Shown here: positions 17,315 through 26,095 of the stretch, piece by piece
Position numbering within the stretch: the stretch's first letter is position 1
Layout of the letters: every line of letters begins with the position of its first letter
From: an uncultured Lachnospiraceae bacterium
Lineage (GTDB): Bacteria > Bacillota > Clostridia > Lachnospirales > Lachnospiraceae
Direction of reading: 5' to 3'
Assembly (NCBI GenBank): GCA_947625775.1
Contig: CANQPM010000008.1
Span: forward strand, 1-64,000
DNA: 64,000 nucleotides
Program-made: the position numbers and the translations under genes
Notes under the pieces: generated by a model
Told to the model about the DNA's origin: nothing
Database searches by the model: none
The model's input: the letters and a program-made list of their open reading frames with translations, nothing else

Positions 17315-18462
17315 GGCTTTTGTCCTCCAATGTATTCAAGCGAAGCCGCAAACGTGCCTTTTAGCGCTTCGATTATATTTTCATTAAGCTTATATGATGC
17401 CTCTACATTTACCATATCCTCGGCGGGCTGCGATATTTCAATAAAAGCTGCGGGAATCGTCGCCGCCTTTACAATGACATCACTGTCCCCACATTCGCGA
17501 AAGCCTGCCACTTCAAACCGCGTTTCCTTTAGAATTGCTTCCGCCGCGGCTATCGCAAGCTGCGTACTGCCGAAATTCGGTATAAAATATTTGCTGTTGC
17601 ACACTATCCGCGCGCTTTCGCCATCGATGCCGTCATCTGCGTTTACACTAACGCCGAGCAGCATATCCGCGTCTATGCGGTTTGCAAAGTCCACAATGTC
17701 CTCCGCCGTATAATTCTCCTGCATATTATAGGAAAGAAAAAGCTTTAGATTGTTGTCTGCGGCAAAGCGCGATAATGACTGCTGCCACTCGGACAGCACC
17801 AGACGGTTCTTGTCCTCGAAGGGCATATACACTACGGCTATGCTGCCATATGCATTTTTAATGTCGCCAAATTTCAGAGAAAGCTCATTTGGCTTATTTT
17901 CAAGTGTCCAGCCATAGGTGTCCTTGCAATAAACCTCCACCACGACATCTGTGTCCTGACGGTACACGCCTACAGCGTCCATTATCGCAGAGTCGCTGAC
18001 AATATCAACGCCGTCGCTTATATCCGCTGAAGCCCCTGAAAGCGTAATCACAACCTTATTGCGCGTAAATTCCTCCCTGACGCTTATATTCTGCGTGGAA
18101 ATGGGCGCATTAAGGCGTATTGCAAGCCTTGACGATGGCTCGTCAATAAAATCCGCCCTTACGTTCAGCTTGGGGTAGGATAACTTTTGCTGCTCCTCTT
18201 TCAGACGCTCCATAAGAAGGCTTATGCGGCTGTTGGCGTCAAAAAAATCCTCATTGAGCTTAAAGCCTGTCATCAGCGCCACCGCGGCTATGCAGAATAC
18301 TATCGCCGCGCGCTTTGCCATATCATAGAAATGGTTTCTCTTTTCTTTTTTAAGGCTTTCCTTCTCCGCTATAGTAATCGCGGGCGGTTCTTCTATAATG
18401 CTGTCCTCCGGGCTGTCCTGTTCGAGCGTGTTTATGCTTTCCTCAACATCAATTATTTCCAT
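17311..18462 (-). CDS. Membrane-anchored amidase_3-like protein lacking zinc ligands
   Basis: A 383-residue protein. A charged cytoplasmic stretch (1-50) is followed by one membrane helix (about 50-67), a short helical stalk, a beta-rich part (about 95-190, AMIN-like) and a C-terminal domain with the pattern of N-acetylmuramoyl-L-alanine amidases. The hallmark zinc residues are missing. There is no DPGHGG motif, and the IHAN-type His position reads GVSVNAD; only a late Glu (AFIEISQ) remains. It probably binds peptidoglycan or regulates another enzyme. It overlaps the RdgB gene by 4 bases and the methyltransferase gene by 14. Confidence 0.65.
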   Translation of the reverse strand: MEIIDVEESINTLEQDSPEDSIIEEPPAITIAEKESLKKEKRNHFYDMAKRAAIVFCIAAVALMTGFKLNEDFFDANSRISLLMERLKEEQQKLSYPKLNVRADFIDEPSSRLAIRLNAPISTQNISVREEFTRNKVVITLSGASADISDGVDIVSDSAIMDAVGVYRQDTDVVVEVYCKDTYGWTLENKPNELSLKFGDIKNAYGSIAVVYMPFEDKNRLVLSEWQQSLSRFAADNNLKLFLSYNMQENYTAEDIVDFANRIDADMLLGVSVNADDGIDGESARIVCNSKYFIPNFGSTQLAIAAAEAILKETRFEVAGFRECGDSDVIVKAATIPAAFIEISQPAEDMVNVEASYKLNENIIEALKGTFAASLEYIGGQKP

Positions 18463-19606
18463 AACTGTGCCCCTTCGGCTTCGGTCCCATAAACTGATAA
18501 TAGTAGGTCTTTATCATTCCATTGTAAATCTTGCGGTTTTTATCCGCGCGGCGGCCTATGTCCTTCTCCGCGCCCTCGTATGAGGTTATGATGTACATTG
18601 ACCATGTATCGAGCGTTTTAAAGCGCTCGCCTATTTTTCTGTACAGCGGCGGCATATTTTTCTTTTCGTCAAGGCGCTCGCCGTAGGGCGGGTTTGTAAT
18701 GATGAAGCCGTATTCACCCTTATGGGAAAGCTGCGAAATGTCCCTCTGCTCAAATTTAATCATATCCGCCACGCCTGCAAGACGCGCGTTCTGGCGCGCA
18801 ACATTTATTAAATCGCTGTCAATGTCAAAGCCTTCTATGCTCACTTTAGCAGACATATCAACCATATCGCGCGCTTCCTCATAACAGTCGTCCCAGACCT
18901 TTTTGGGTATGAGGTTTTTCCAAGTCTGCGCCGTATAGCCGCGCTTCATGCCTGGCGCTATATTCGCCGCCATCAGCGCCGCCTCTATCGGTATCGTGCC
19001 GCTGCCGCAGAACGGATCGACAAGTATTCTGTCGGCTTTCCACGGAGTAAGCATTATAAGCGCCGCAGCAAGGTTTTCAGCTATTGGCGCCTTGGCTGTG
19101 AGTTTCCTGTAGCCGCGCTTGTGGAGCGATTCGCCTGTGGTATCAAGCCCTACTGTGACTATGTCTTTCATTATTGATACTCTGACAGGGTATGATGCCC
19201 CCTCCTCGCTGAACCAGCTTACCCCATATACCTGCTTTAGCCGCTCGACCATCGCTTTTTTCATAATGGACTGGATATCCGAGGGCGAAAAAAGCTTGCT
19301 CTTTATGCCTGCCGCCTTTGCCACCCAGAATTTGGCGTCGGCGGGAATATAATCCTCCCATGCAAGCGCCTTTGTCCCCTCAAAAAGCTCGTCAAAGGTT
19401 TCCGCCTTGAAGCTTCCGACCTTGATAAGTATGCGCTCAGCCGTCCTGAGCCCTATATTGGCGCGGCATACTGCCTCGTCATCACCTATAAAGGCCACTC
19501 TGCCGTCCTCGACCTGCGATATGTCATAGCCTAAGTCTATTATTTCCTTTTTTAATACTGCCTCCAGACCAAAATGGCATGGGGCTATCAATTCATATTT
19601 TCTCAT
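18449..19606 (-). CDS. THUMP-domain class I rRNA methyltransferase (RlmL/YpsC-like)
   Basis: A 385-residue protein: N-terminal ferredoxin-like and THUMP domains (to about 160), then a Rossmann methyltransferase domain with VDPFCGSGTIPIEAALMA as SAM site and the N6-adenine/N2-guanine catalytic motif TNPPYGERL. Homologues (RlmL N-terminal half, YpsC) make m2G in 23S rRNA. It is the first gene of the leftward run down to 16192. Confidence in the family is high; the exact base modified is inferred. Confidence 0.9.
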   Translation of the reverse strand: MRKYELIAPCHFGLEAVLKKEIIDLGYDISQVEDGRVAFIGDDEAVCRANIGLRTAERILIKVGSFKAETFDELFEGTKALAWEDYIPADAKFWVAKAAGIKSKLFSPSDIQSIMKKAMVERLKQVYGVSWFSEEGASYPVRVSIMKDIVTVGLDTTGESLHKRGYRKLTAKAPIAENLAAALIMLTPWKADRILVDPFCGSGTIPIEAALMAANIAPGMKRGYTAQTWKNLIPKKVWDDCYEEARDMVDMSAKVSIEGFDIDSDLINVARQNARLAGVADMIKFEQRDISQLSHKGEYGFIITNPPYGERLDEKKNMPPLYRKIGERFKTLDTWSMYIITSYEGAEKDIGRRADKNRKIYNGMIKTYYYQFMGPKPKGHSYGNN

Positions 19607-19679
19607 AGGTATATATTAATTTACCTGCAAATAACTGTCAATTATTTTTTTCGGAAATTATATCTATCTGAAATTATAT

Positions 19680-20606
19680 CTATCTGTATTCCGCAAGACA
19701 GTTTCCGCACGGCTGATAGCCTTTCTCTTTCAGCTCCTGAATAGTTCCTGTATATTCCTCTTTATTATGCTCTGCCATGCTGCCTACGCTTGAACAGTCT
19801 GGCAGGTGGATTCTCTTTGAGTTTGTATTAAGTATGTATTCCCTGACCTCGGTTTCTCCCGAATTTTCTTCCCTGTCACCAATTTTAAAAGTTTCCTGCT
19901 GCTTATTTTCGTCAGGCATCTGCGCTATGCGGCTTGCTCCGTCGGCATAATCTATCTCGATTCCAGGCTGCACGTTGTAACAGTACACGTGAAAGCAGAT
20001 GCCTGAGCCCTTATCCTCTACCGACCAGCCCTCCATTTCCACGCCCGAAGCGACGAGGTTATCGCCTTCAAAAATCGGGGTTACACGGTACAGCACGTGG
20101 TTTTGTGTTTCCGTCACGTAATTGCATACCATATTTTCAAATGGGAGCATTCCTTCCACATTCAGGTAACGCGTTCCCGTGATCAGATTTTTTTCATTGG
20201 CATTTTCCCCCGCAAGCTGGTAGCCAATCAGATGACAGCGGTTGTAAAGGTAATTGCCTTCGATAATGCCATTGTACTTTTCCGTGCGCCACCCGCTCGG
20301 CTTTATCTGGCCTATGGCTCCCCTTTCCTCTGAAGGCATGATTTCAGGGCATACATTGGCGTATGCTGTCCCGCACCGCCCTAAGCTGTCCAGTTCGCTG
20401 TAGTATTCAAAAGGCTGCGTTATTTCCTTATCCTGTCTTGAAAAATCGGGCTCGCCGCCCTCAAGCTCTATGTATGCCTGCCCTGAATATTCTGGTATAT
20501 TATTTAGGTTTTCCGCGCCCCTGTAATCTATAACTTCCACGCCCGCATTGCAGCCACACAAGGAAAGCAGCGTAAACAGCAGGATAAAAAGGATTTTTCT
20601 CCGCAT
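19680..20606 (-). CDS. Secreted DNA/RNA non-specific endonuclease lipoprotein
   Basis: A 308-residue protein with a lipoprotein signal (MRRKILFILLFTLLSLCGC, lipobox Cys at about 19). The nuclease core has the family motif NRCHLIGYQLAGENANEKNL, in which the catalytic His follows Arg-Cys, and TGTRYLNVEGM. The C-terminal ~45 residues (KRIHLPDCSSVGSM ... CGNC) look like a small Cys/His metal-binding tail seen in related Firmicutes proteins. It may degrade extracellular DNA or take part in DNA entry. The ATG at 20606 is favoured since it puts the signal peptide first and has AGGTG nine bases before. Confidence 0.88.
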   Translation of the reverse strand: MRRKILFILLFTLLSLCGCNAGVEVIDYRGAENLNNIPEYSGQAYIELEGGEPDFSRQDKEITQPFEYYSELDSLGRCGTAYANVCPEIMPSEERGAIGQIKPSGWRTEKYNGIIEGNYLYNRCHLIGYQLAGENANEKNLITGTRYLNVEGMLPFENMVCNYVTETQNHVLYRVTPIFEGDNLVASGVEMEGWSVEDKGSGICFHVYCYNVQPGIEIDYADGASRIAQMPDENKQQETFKIGDREENSGETEVREYILNTNSKRIHLPDCSSVGSMAEHNKEEYTGTIQELKEKGYQPCGNCLAEYR

Positions 20607-20731
20607 TTGAAACATCACCTGCCTGATTTTGCATCTATATTTTTCCGTTTTAGGCAGCTTAAACCGCTTCCATATATGTATTATATCACTTTCGGGGCAA
20701 TTATGAACAGCGGCTTCAGGATATTTTATGC

Positions 20732-20763
20732 AAAAAGGCGGCCTGTTCTTTAAGCCGCCTTTT
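20732..20763 (-). terminator. Terminator hairpin
   Basis: AAAAAGGCGGC, 11-base loop, GCCGCCTTTT. Placed right after the small Asn/Ser/Gln-rich gene; A/T runs on both sides make it usable in both directions. Confidence 0.75.
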
Positions 20764-20776
20764 AGGGAGAATTCAA

Positions 20777-20938
20777 CTACTTGCTGCAGTTCTGGTTGTT
20801 TGAGTTCTGGCTGTTTGAATTCTGCTGAGAATTCTTTGAATTCTGTGAATTCTGAGAATTCTGCGTGCTGTTGTCATAGCTGTTTTTGCTGTTTGACTTG
20901 TTCTGATTCTGTTCGTAATTGTTGTTTGTTCCAGACAT
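20777..20938 (-). CDS. Small Asn/Ser/Gln-rich protein
   Basis: A 53-residue, highly polar protein with no hydrophobic core, made mostly of Asn, Ser, Gln and Lys (repeats of the type QNSQNSKNSQ) and one Cys near the end. It is real rather than random: GGAGG sits ahead of the ATG and a terminator follows. The composition recalls gamma-type small acid-soluble spore proteins, but I see no protease site that would prove this, so the function is unknown. At the DNA level it contains repeated GAATTCTG blocks, a sign of slippage-driven growth. Confidence 0.6.
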   Translation of the reverse strand: MSGTNNNYEQNQNKSNSKNSYDNSTQNSQNSQNSKNSQQNSNSQNSNNQNCSK

Positions 20939-21136
20939 CTTAAATACCTCCGATAATACTGGGATGATTCTCCCTGTTTTCTTTTCCTGTAACACGTTTA
21001 TTTATGTTACGAAAATAGGATTTGCACAATTACGCATTTTTATACCTAAAATTTAATTTGCATAAAAATAAATGAATTGGAAACTATGCCCAATTCCTGC
21101 GTTTTTACTTTGTTAATTTTTATACCCGAAAAAATA

Positions 21137-21165
21137 TTGACCTTTTAGGACAGAATTGATATACT
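21137..21165 (+). promoter_or_regulatory. Sigma-A promoter of an intergenic small transcript
   Basis: TTGACC, 17 bases, TATACT. Predicted start near 21172. No coding sequence of note lies downstream before the terminator at 21240-21271. Confidence 0.7.
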
Positions 21166-21171
21166 ATAGTT

Positions 21172-21271
21172 AGTAAAGAGATACTCCTTCAATCCTCTTT
21201 ACAACCCTTATATATTAATTATTTATACTCCCCTTAATGAAAAGCAGCCGTTTGACGGCTGCTTTTCTTTT
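21172..21271 (+). ncRNA. Candidate small regulatory RNA (about 100 nt)
   Basis: A compact unit: promoter at 21137-21165, then a perfect 8-bp hairpin (21173-21180 with 21195-21202) whose 14-base loop holds ACTCCTTC. A single-stranded A/U-rich stretch follows with ACTCCCCTTAA (about 21227-21237), and then a strong terminator (21240-21250 with 21256-21266, followed by TTCTTTTCTATTT-type tail). Two exposed C-rich segments complementary to Shine-Dalgarno sequences are the hallmark of translation-blocking sRNAs in Firmicutes, such as RsaE/RoxS and FsrA. I infer that role; homology to any known sRNA is not claimed. Confidence 0.6.
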
Positions 21272-21275
21272 CTAT

Positions 21276-21794
21276 TTAAAACCTGAACCATTTCTGCAGA
21301 AGCCTGATTGCGGCGCTTATAAGGGCTACCGCGATTATGACTGGAAGAAAGAATACGAATGCCCTAAACACTATCATCACTATGAACATTACTACCAGTA
21401 TGACTATGCAGGCTATGAGCCAGCCTGGAATTTTGAAGCGTTTTTCATCGAAATCATCATTTGAATATGCGCCGTCGGCATAGCCGCCTGACGAATAACC
21501 TCCTGACGAATAGCTCCCAGATGAATAGCCTCCTGCGGAGTATGCGCTTGAGCCGCCCATATTTGAAAATGCGCCTTGTCCCTGTCCGCCTGCAAACTGG
21601 CTGCTGCCTTCGATTGTTTTGGCGAGAAGCCTTGGATCGCCGAGCATATTGAGCACGTCTGCCTCATCCTTGCCAGCTCTTACCTGCTCGTCAATATATC
21701 TCCTGTAATAGTTCACATTTTCACTGATTACCGCCTCTGGCACTCTGTCAGCAAGCGCCTCCTGCAGTCCGCCTATAAATTCGTCGCGACTCAT
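21276..21794 (-). CDS. DUF1700/HAAS-type membrane protein
   Basis: A 172-residue protein. Its N-terminal helical domain (about 1-65: RDEFIGGLQEAL, NYYRRYIDEQ, GDPRLLAKTI) is of the HAAS/DUF1700 type often found with PadR regulators. A low-complexity linker of Gly-Tyr-Ser-Ser-Gly repeats follows (about 70-110), and then two membrane helices (about 125-165). The ATG at 21794 follows GGAGG; a TTG four codons upstream overlaps that site. Function unknown; no padR gene is adjacent. Confidence 0.75.
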   Translation of the reverse strand: MSRDEFIGGLQEALADRVPEAVISENVNYYRRYIDEQVRAGKDEADVLNMLGDPRLLAKTIEGSSQFAGGQGQGAFSNMGGSSAYSAGGYSSGSYSSGGYSSGGYADGAYSNDDFDEKRFKIPGWLIACIVILVVMFIVMIVFRAFVFFLPVIIAVALISAAIRLLQKWFRF

Positions 21795-21830
21795 ATCTTC
21801 CTCCAACTATCCCATTAATTTTACAAAATT

Positions 21831-22214
21831 TTATCTGTCCATGCCTCTGCCCGATGTAAGCCGTTTTATGTACTCGTCAGGATTTTTCCTCATCTGCGCC
21901 ATATCCATAAATGCGCCCAGGACCATTCTGTCTTTGTTGCAGGCTGATGTGTTTTTGCCCCAGTCGCCGATGAGATTGTAGCGGTCCATCTGCCACACGT
22001 ACAGGTCTGTGAGACTGTAGCCCTCGCACTTGACTTTGTCAGTCAGGTAATGGTGGTCGAGGTAGAATATAAGCTCCTCGAGCAAATCCTGTGAAAATAC
22101 TATTTCCTCCCAGAGCTTTTCGCACCACTCATCTGTCTCACCCGCGGATCTGCCAAGCGCCCTTAGTCCCTCGAACGCCTTGACAAGTCTGGCGTCATAT
22201 AATATGCCTGCCAA
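21831..22214 (-). CDS. Conserved hypothetical protein
   Basis: A 127-residue soluble, mainly helical protein (EEIVFSQDLLEELIFYLDHH, YVWQMDRYNLIGDWGKN). I do not recognise its family. The start is a TTG at 22214 behind GAAGG with about eight bases of spacing. It is 36 bases upstream of the DUF1700 gene on the same strand, so the two are probably one transcript. Codon use and length make it a credible gene. Confidence 0.6.
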   Translation of the reverse strand: MAGILYDARLVKAFEGLRALGRSAGETDEWCEKLWEEIVFSQDLLEELIFYLDHHYLTDKVKCEGYSLTDLYVWQMDRYNLIGDWGKNTSACNKDRMVLGAFMDMAQMRKNPDEYIKRLTSGRGMDR

Positions 22215-22377
22215 TTTTTTCGCCTTCTTTTTGGATATAATAAATATGCTTAAAGGATAATATCTTTCCAGACTATAGTATCACACTATGCTTATGACGT
22301 AAATTAATCAAATATAAAATTTACGAAAATAAAGGATTAAAAATTGTGGAAAGTGGCGTGAAACACGATAAGAGTCC

Positions 22378-22543
22378 GCCAGAGTATTGGAATATATCCC
22401 ATTCAGACCCGCTTGCGCTTAGTGGGAAGCGTAGCGGTACTAAGTTCAACTGCGCTGTAAAAGGAACTGCGCTTTTACAGCTTGTTTCACTAAGTACCGA
22501 CGCTCCCCAAAGGTCTTCACGGGATATATTCCAATACTCTGGC
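22378..22543 (+). repeat. Large nested palindromic element, copy 2
   Basis: A 23-bp perfect outer stem (22378-22400 with 22521-22543) encloses a GGGAAGCG-type middle stem and an innermost 10-bp hairpin (22454-22463 with 22472-22481). It aligns, in the opposite orientation, with 176-342. In the outer arm six positions differ from copy 1, and all stay paired in both copies. It sits between the hypothetical gene at 21831-22214 and the terminator of the sugar-transport operon. Confidence 0.85.
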
Positions 22544-22579
22544 TACATTTTGATATAAGTTTCGTTTTATAGCATATAA

Positions 22580-22611
22580 AAACAGCGTAACATTCATTTG
22601 CTACGCTGTTT
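22580..22611 (-). terminator. Terminator of the sugar ABC transporter operon
   Basis: AAACAGCGTA, 12-base loop, TACGCTGTTT. On the minus strand it is followed by TTTATATG, right after the permease stop at 22642. Confidence 0.8.
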
Positions 22612-22641
22612 CTTTACCGTTTTTTAGTTAAAGAATAAACA

Positions 22642-23487
22642 TTATCCCTTAACACCACCAAGCGCCACGCCTGCGATGATGTATTTTGAAAGGAAAAGAT
22701 ATACTACGATAATCGGCAGAATCGCGGTTGCAATCATCATGTACATTTTACCCATATCGCGGTTCATATAATCCGCTCCTCTAAGAAGCGCTATGATAAC
22801 GGGCACTGTCATCTTGCTCTTTGTTTCCAGGACAAGGGCTGGAACGAAGTAGTTATTCCAAGAGCCTACAAAGGTGAATATCGCCTGTACTGCCATAGCG
22901 GGCTTCATTATAGGAAGCACTATCTGATTGAAGGTCCTAAACTCCCTTGAGCCGTCTATTCTTGCCGCCTCGACAAGTGAAAGCGGAAGCGAGGACTGCA
23001 GATAACTGTACATAAAGTAAAATACAGCAGGCGACGCAATCGACGGAATAATAAGCGGGAACAACGTATCGTCCATGTTCATCTTGGTAATCAAACGCAG
23101 AAAGCCCATTGCCGTAACCTGAGTCGGCATTACGAGTATCGCCATAATGAAGGTAAATGCCACCTTCTTGAGCTTAAAGTCATAAGCGTAAAGACCGTAT
23201 GCGGTAAGCGCTGAGAAATATGTACACAGAGCCGCGCTGCAGCCTGCTACGATTATGCTGTTTATAACGCCGCTTACTATCGGGTAAGTGCCGTCGCTTA
23301 TCATATTTTTAAAGTTTGTCACAAGATACCCTCCGGGCAGGATTGAAAAGCCCTTCTGTATCTCCGCATGCGGACGTGTCGCATTGACAATCAGTATGTA
23401 GAAGAAGAACAAACACAAGAATGACAAAATGATAAGCAGCACATGGGCAAAAATTACACGAAAACGATTATATCCTTTTGATTCCAT
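22642..23487 (-). CDS. Sugar ABC transporter permease (MalG type)
   Basis: A 281-residue CUT1-type inner-membrane permease with six predicted helices. Its cytoplasmic EAA loop reads EAARIDGSREFRTFNQIVLP, the site that touches the ATPase. With the neighbouring permease and binding protein it imports an oligosaccharide. The presence of a cellobiose phosphorylase and shared LacI control point to cellobiose or cellodextrins (inference). No ATPase gene is here, so a shared MsmK-like ATPase encoded elsewhere is likely. It overlaps the previous gene by one base. Confidence 0.93.
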   Translation of the reverse strand: MESKGYNRFRVIFAHVLLIILSFLCLFFFYILIVNATRPHAEIQKGFSILPGGYLVTNFKNMISDGTYPIVSGVINSIIVAGCSAALCTYFSALTAYGLYAYDFKLKKVAFTFIMAILVMPTQVTAMGFLRLITKMNMDDTLFPLIIPSIASPAVFYFMYSYLQSSLPLSLVEAARIDGSREFRTFNQIVLPIMKPAMAVQAIFTFVGSWNNYFVPALVLETKSKMTVPVIIALLRGADYMNRDMGKMYMMIATAILPIIVVYLFLSKYIIAGVALGGVKG

Positions 23488-24449
23488 TATTTCATTCTCC
23501 TTTCCATTTTCTTTCTCTTTCTTGCGGCTGCCTTTGAGCCGTCAGGATCGTCGTCATTTGTTATCTTATACGTAATGTAGCACAAAATACCGCTCACAAC
23601 AAACAGGTATACAGAAAGCGCGCCCGCCATACCATAGTTCTTGCTCTTTAAGTGGTCGTTCAGGAACATGATAAGCGTGTATGATGTACGGTTAGGACTT
23701 CCAGCGCCGTTTGTCAAAATCTGCGGCACATCGAACATCTGCAGGCCGCCGATAATAGACGTAATCAGCGTATATGCAAGAATCGGACGAATTAACGGCA
23801 GAGTTATGCGGAAGAAACGCTGAAAGCTGTTGCAGCCGTCGATCTCTGACGCTTCAAATATATCAGGGCTGATGCCCATAATTGCCGCCATCAGCATAAT
23901 TGTCGTATTGCCAAACCACATCAGAAAGTTCATCACGCCTACAAGGCTGCGCGTTCCTAATGCCGTACCCATAAAGTCAATCGGGGTAGTCTCTGTTATC
24001 ACGCCCCACGAAATAAGGATTGAGTTGATCGGTCCTTTCAGTGAGAACAGTGCGAAGAACAGCATGGCAAATGCAGATGCCATGATAAGGTTTGGCATAT
24101 AAATAACTACCTTGAAAAACTGCTGGCCCTTGATTTTGAGTCTGGCATCAACAAACCATGAGGCGAGCAGCAGCGAAATCACTATCTGCGGCACGAAACC
24201 GATAATCCAAAGGATAAACGTATTTCCCGCGTACCTTAGCATATCGGACTGCAGCAGGCTCTTATAATTTTCCAAGCCGACAAAATTAGGTCCTATCCAT
24301 TTGAGGCCTGAACGGAAATACTGGAAAAAGCTGTATCTGATTGTATCTACCAACGGAATAAATGAAAATATGAAAAAAGTCAAAAAAAACGGAAGAATGA
24401 AAATATACCCCCATTTTGAATAGTTCACCTTTTTGTTTTTTTGTTTCAT
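23487..24449 (-). CDS. Sugar ABC transporter permease (MalF type)
   Basis: A 320-residue CUT1 permease with six helices and the EAA loop EASEIDGCNSFQRFFRITLP. It pairs with the following MalG-type permease. The start is at the ATG behind GGGAG. A strong hairpin (24475-24500) separates it from the binding-protein gene upstream. Confidence 0.93.
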   Translation of the reverse strand: MKQKNKKVNYSKWGYIFILPFFLTFFIFSFIPLVDTIRYSFFQYFRSGLKWIGPNFVGLENYKSLLQSDMLRYAGNTFILWIIGFVPQIVISLLLASWFVDARLKIKGQQFFKVVIYMPNLIMASAFAMLFFALFSLKGPINSILISWGVITETTPIDFMGTALGTRSLVGVMNFLMWFGNTTIMLMAAIMGISPDIFEASEIDGCNSFQRFFRITLPLIRPILAYTLITSIIGGLQMFDVPQILTNGAGSPNRTSYTLIMFLNDHLKSKNYGMAGALSVYLFVVSGILCYITYKITNDDDPDGSKAAARKRKKMERRMK

Positions 24450-24474
24450 AGGCTACCCACTCCCTCTCTTTAAT

Positions 24475-24500
24475 GCTGCGGCGCACAAATGCGCCGCAGC
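24475..24500 (-). terminator. Intra-operon hairpin after the binding-protein gene
   Basis: A perfect 11-bp GC-rich stem (GCTGCGGCGCA, CAAA loop, TGCGCCGCAGC) without a T-run. Such hairpins usually protect the upstream mRNA or cause partial termination, so the binding protein is made in excess over the permeases. Confidence 0.7.
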
Positions 24501-24535
24501 CAATGGTTTATGAAGTCAATCTCTCGGGATACTTA

Positions 24536-26020
24536 TTATTCCGGCCACTGAACCTCTGTAATCTCAGGATAACGCTCCTTGATAGCTGTCTCAAAGTTTG
24601 CCTTTGCTGTGTCTAAGTCAACCTGTCCCTTGAGATAGTCATGGAATGAGTTCTGGATAAGCTCTACGCAGCCCTGGTCATATGATGACAAAGGAGCCAT
24701 CTTGATGTTGTCTGCGCCCGGTGTAAAGTACTCGTAAGGATTCTGTCCGCCGAGGAAGTCAGAAGCAAATGCTGCGTCTGTAGCCGCGTTCTGCATTACG
24801 CTCTTAGCATTTGTGAAGTCTGCATACTCCTGTGAAATCTTTGTAAGGCTGTCTGCGTTAGCTGTCAGGCAGAGAAGGATATCTCTTGCGTATGCAGGGT
24901 TATCTGTACCTGTAGCTGCTAACACGAATGTACCGCCCCAGTTGTATGCCGCAGGCGCGTTTGTAACTGCCCATGAGCCTTCTGCGCCGTCGCCCCAGTT
25001 GGGAACAAGCTGTGTATCAATGCCCCATGCAGGGAACAGGAAAGAGAATACCTTTGAATCAGGGCTCATTGCCGTGTACCAGTCAGAGTTCCACTGTCCT
25101 GAAACTGCGGGATCGAAGTAGCCTGCCTGATACCACTCCATAGAGTCATTTACCCAGTCCATAATCTGCTGGTCTACCTTTACAACTGTGTCTGTTGCCG
25201 CAACCCAAGGCTGAGCCATGCTGTTGCTGTAAAGACGGAATGTATCATCATAGCATGCAAGCGTGTAATATCCTGCAGCCTTGAGCTCCTCAGCCGTCTT
25301 CTTCAGCTCATCCCAGCTTGATGTCTTCTTGCCAATCTCAGCGGGATCGTCTGTGCCGAATACTTCCTTTGCAATGTCGCGTCTATATACGAGTACGCCT
25401 GGGCAAGCCTGCCAAGATGTAGCTCTCATATCGCCGTTCTGATCGCTTGCAACTGTCTTTGTGAAATCAAACTGATCTGCAAGGTCTGTATTGGGATCAA
25501 TGCCTAAATCCGTAAGCTTCATCGCTGCGTCGATGTCCGCGTCTGTGTACTTTGTTATGTAGTCAAGCTCTGCCGCAAAGATGTCAACCTTCTCATCATC
25601 AGCCGCTGACATCTGGCCTGCAAGCGCCTCATCAAGCTTATCCTGATATACGCCGTCCTGGTTAGGATTGATTACCCAGTTGATTACTCTGCCGTCCTTT
25701 AATTTAGACTGCGACTCGCCTGCCTCCGTAATCTCAGGATATACAGCATTGATACGGTCACGTACCTCTGTATTGAAGCTGTAGATGTTGATTACCTGAC
25801 CTGCGTCAGATGATAAATCTGTTGCTGCCGCAGCGCTGTCGCCTGTCGCAGCATTGTCGCCTGTTGATGCATTGCTGTCCGCTGCAGGTGCGTTTGATTC
25901 TGTGCTTGTGTTGTCAGCGGGTGTGCTGCTGCTGTTGTTATTTGAGCCGCCGCCGCAGCCGCCGAGAATTGTTGCTATCATTGTTGTTGATAACAATACA
26001 CTAATGAGTTTTTTCTTCAT
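24536..26020 (-). CDS. Sugar ABC transporter substrate-binding lipoprotein
   Basis: A 494-residue CUT1 binding protein with lipoprotein signal (MKKKLISVLLSTTMIATILGG, then Cys), a Ser/Thr/Ala/Asn-rich linker (to about 75), and the extracellular solute-binding fold. It has Trp-rich ligand-site stretches (e.g. QWNSDWYTAM, APAAYNWGG). The ATG at 26020 follows GGAGG; an in-frame upstream start is rejected. It would deliver cello-oligosaccharides or a similar sugar to the two permeases (inference from context). A partial dyad upstream (around 26071-26094) may be a promoter element or attenuator. Confidence 0.93.
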   Translation of the reverse strand: MKKKLISVLLSTTMIATILGGCGGGSNNNSSSTPADNTSTESNAPAADSNASTGDNAATGDSAAAATDLSSDAGQVINIYSFNTEVRDRINAVYPEITEAGESQSKLKDGRVINWVINPNQDGVYQDKLDEALAGQMSAADDEKVDIFAAELDYITKYTDADIDAAMKLTDLGIDPNTDLADQFDFTKTVASDQNGDMRATSWQACPGVLVYRRDIAKEVFGTDDPAEIGKKTSSWDELKKTAEELKAAGYYTLACYDDTFRLYSNSMAQPWVAATDTVVKVDQQIMDWVNDSMEWYQAGYFDPAVSGQWNSDWYTAMSPDSKVFSFLFPAWGIDTQLVPNWGDGAEGSWAVTNAPAAYNWGGTFVLAATGTDNPAYARDILLCLTANADSLTKISQEYADFTNAKSVMQNAATDAAFASDFLGGQNPYEYFTPGADNIKMAPLSSYDQGCVELIQNSFHDYLKGQVDLDTAKANFETAIKERYPEITEVQWPE

Positions 26021-26095
26021 TTTTAATCCTCCCATACTTGATAATATAGAATTAATTGTTACTGTATATTAATCTGCAAAAATGCAGGATTAATA

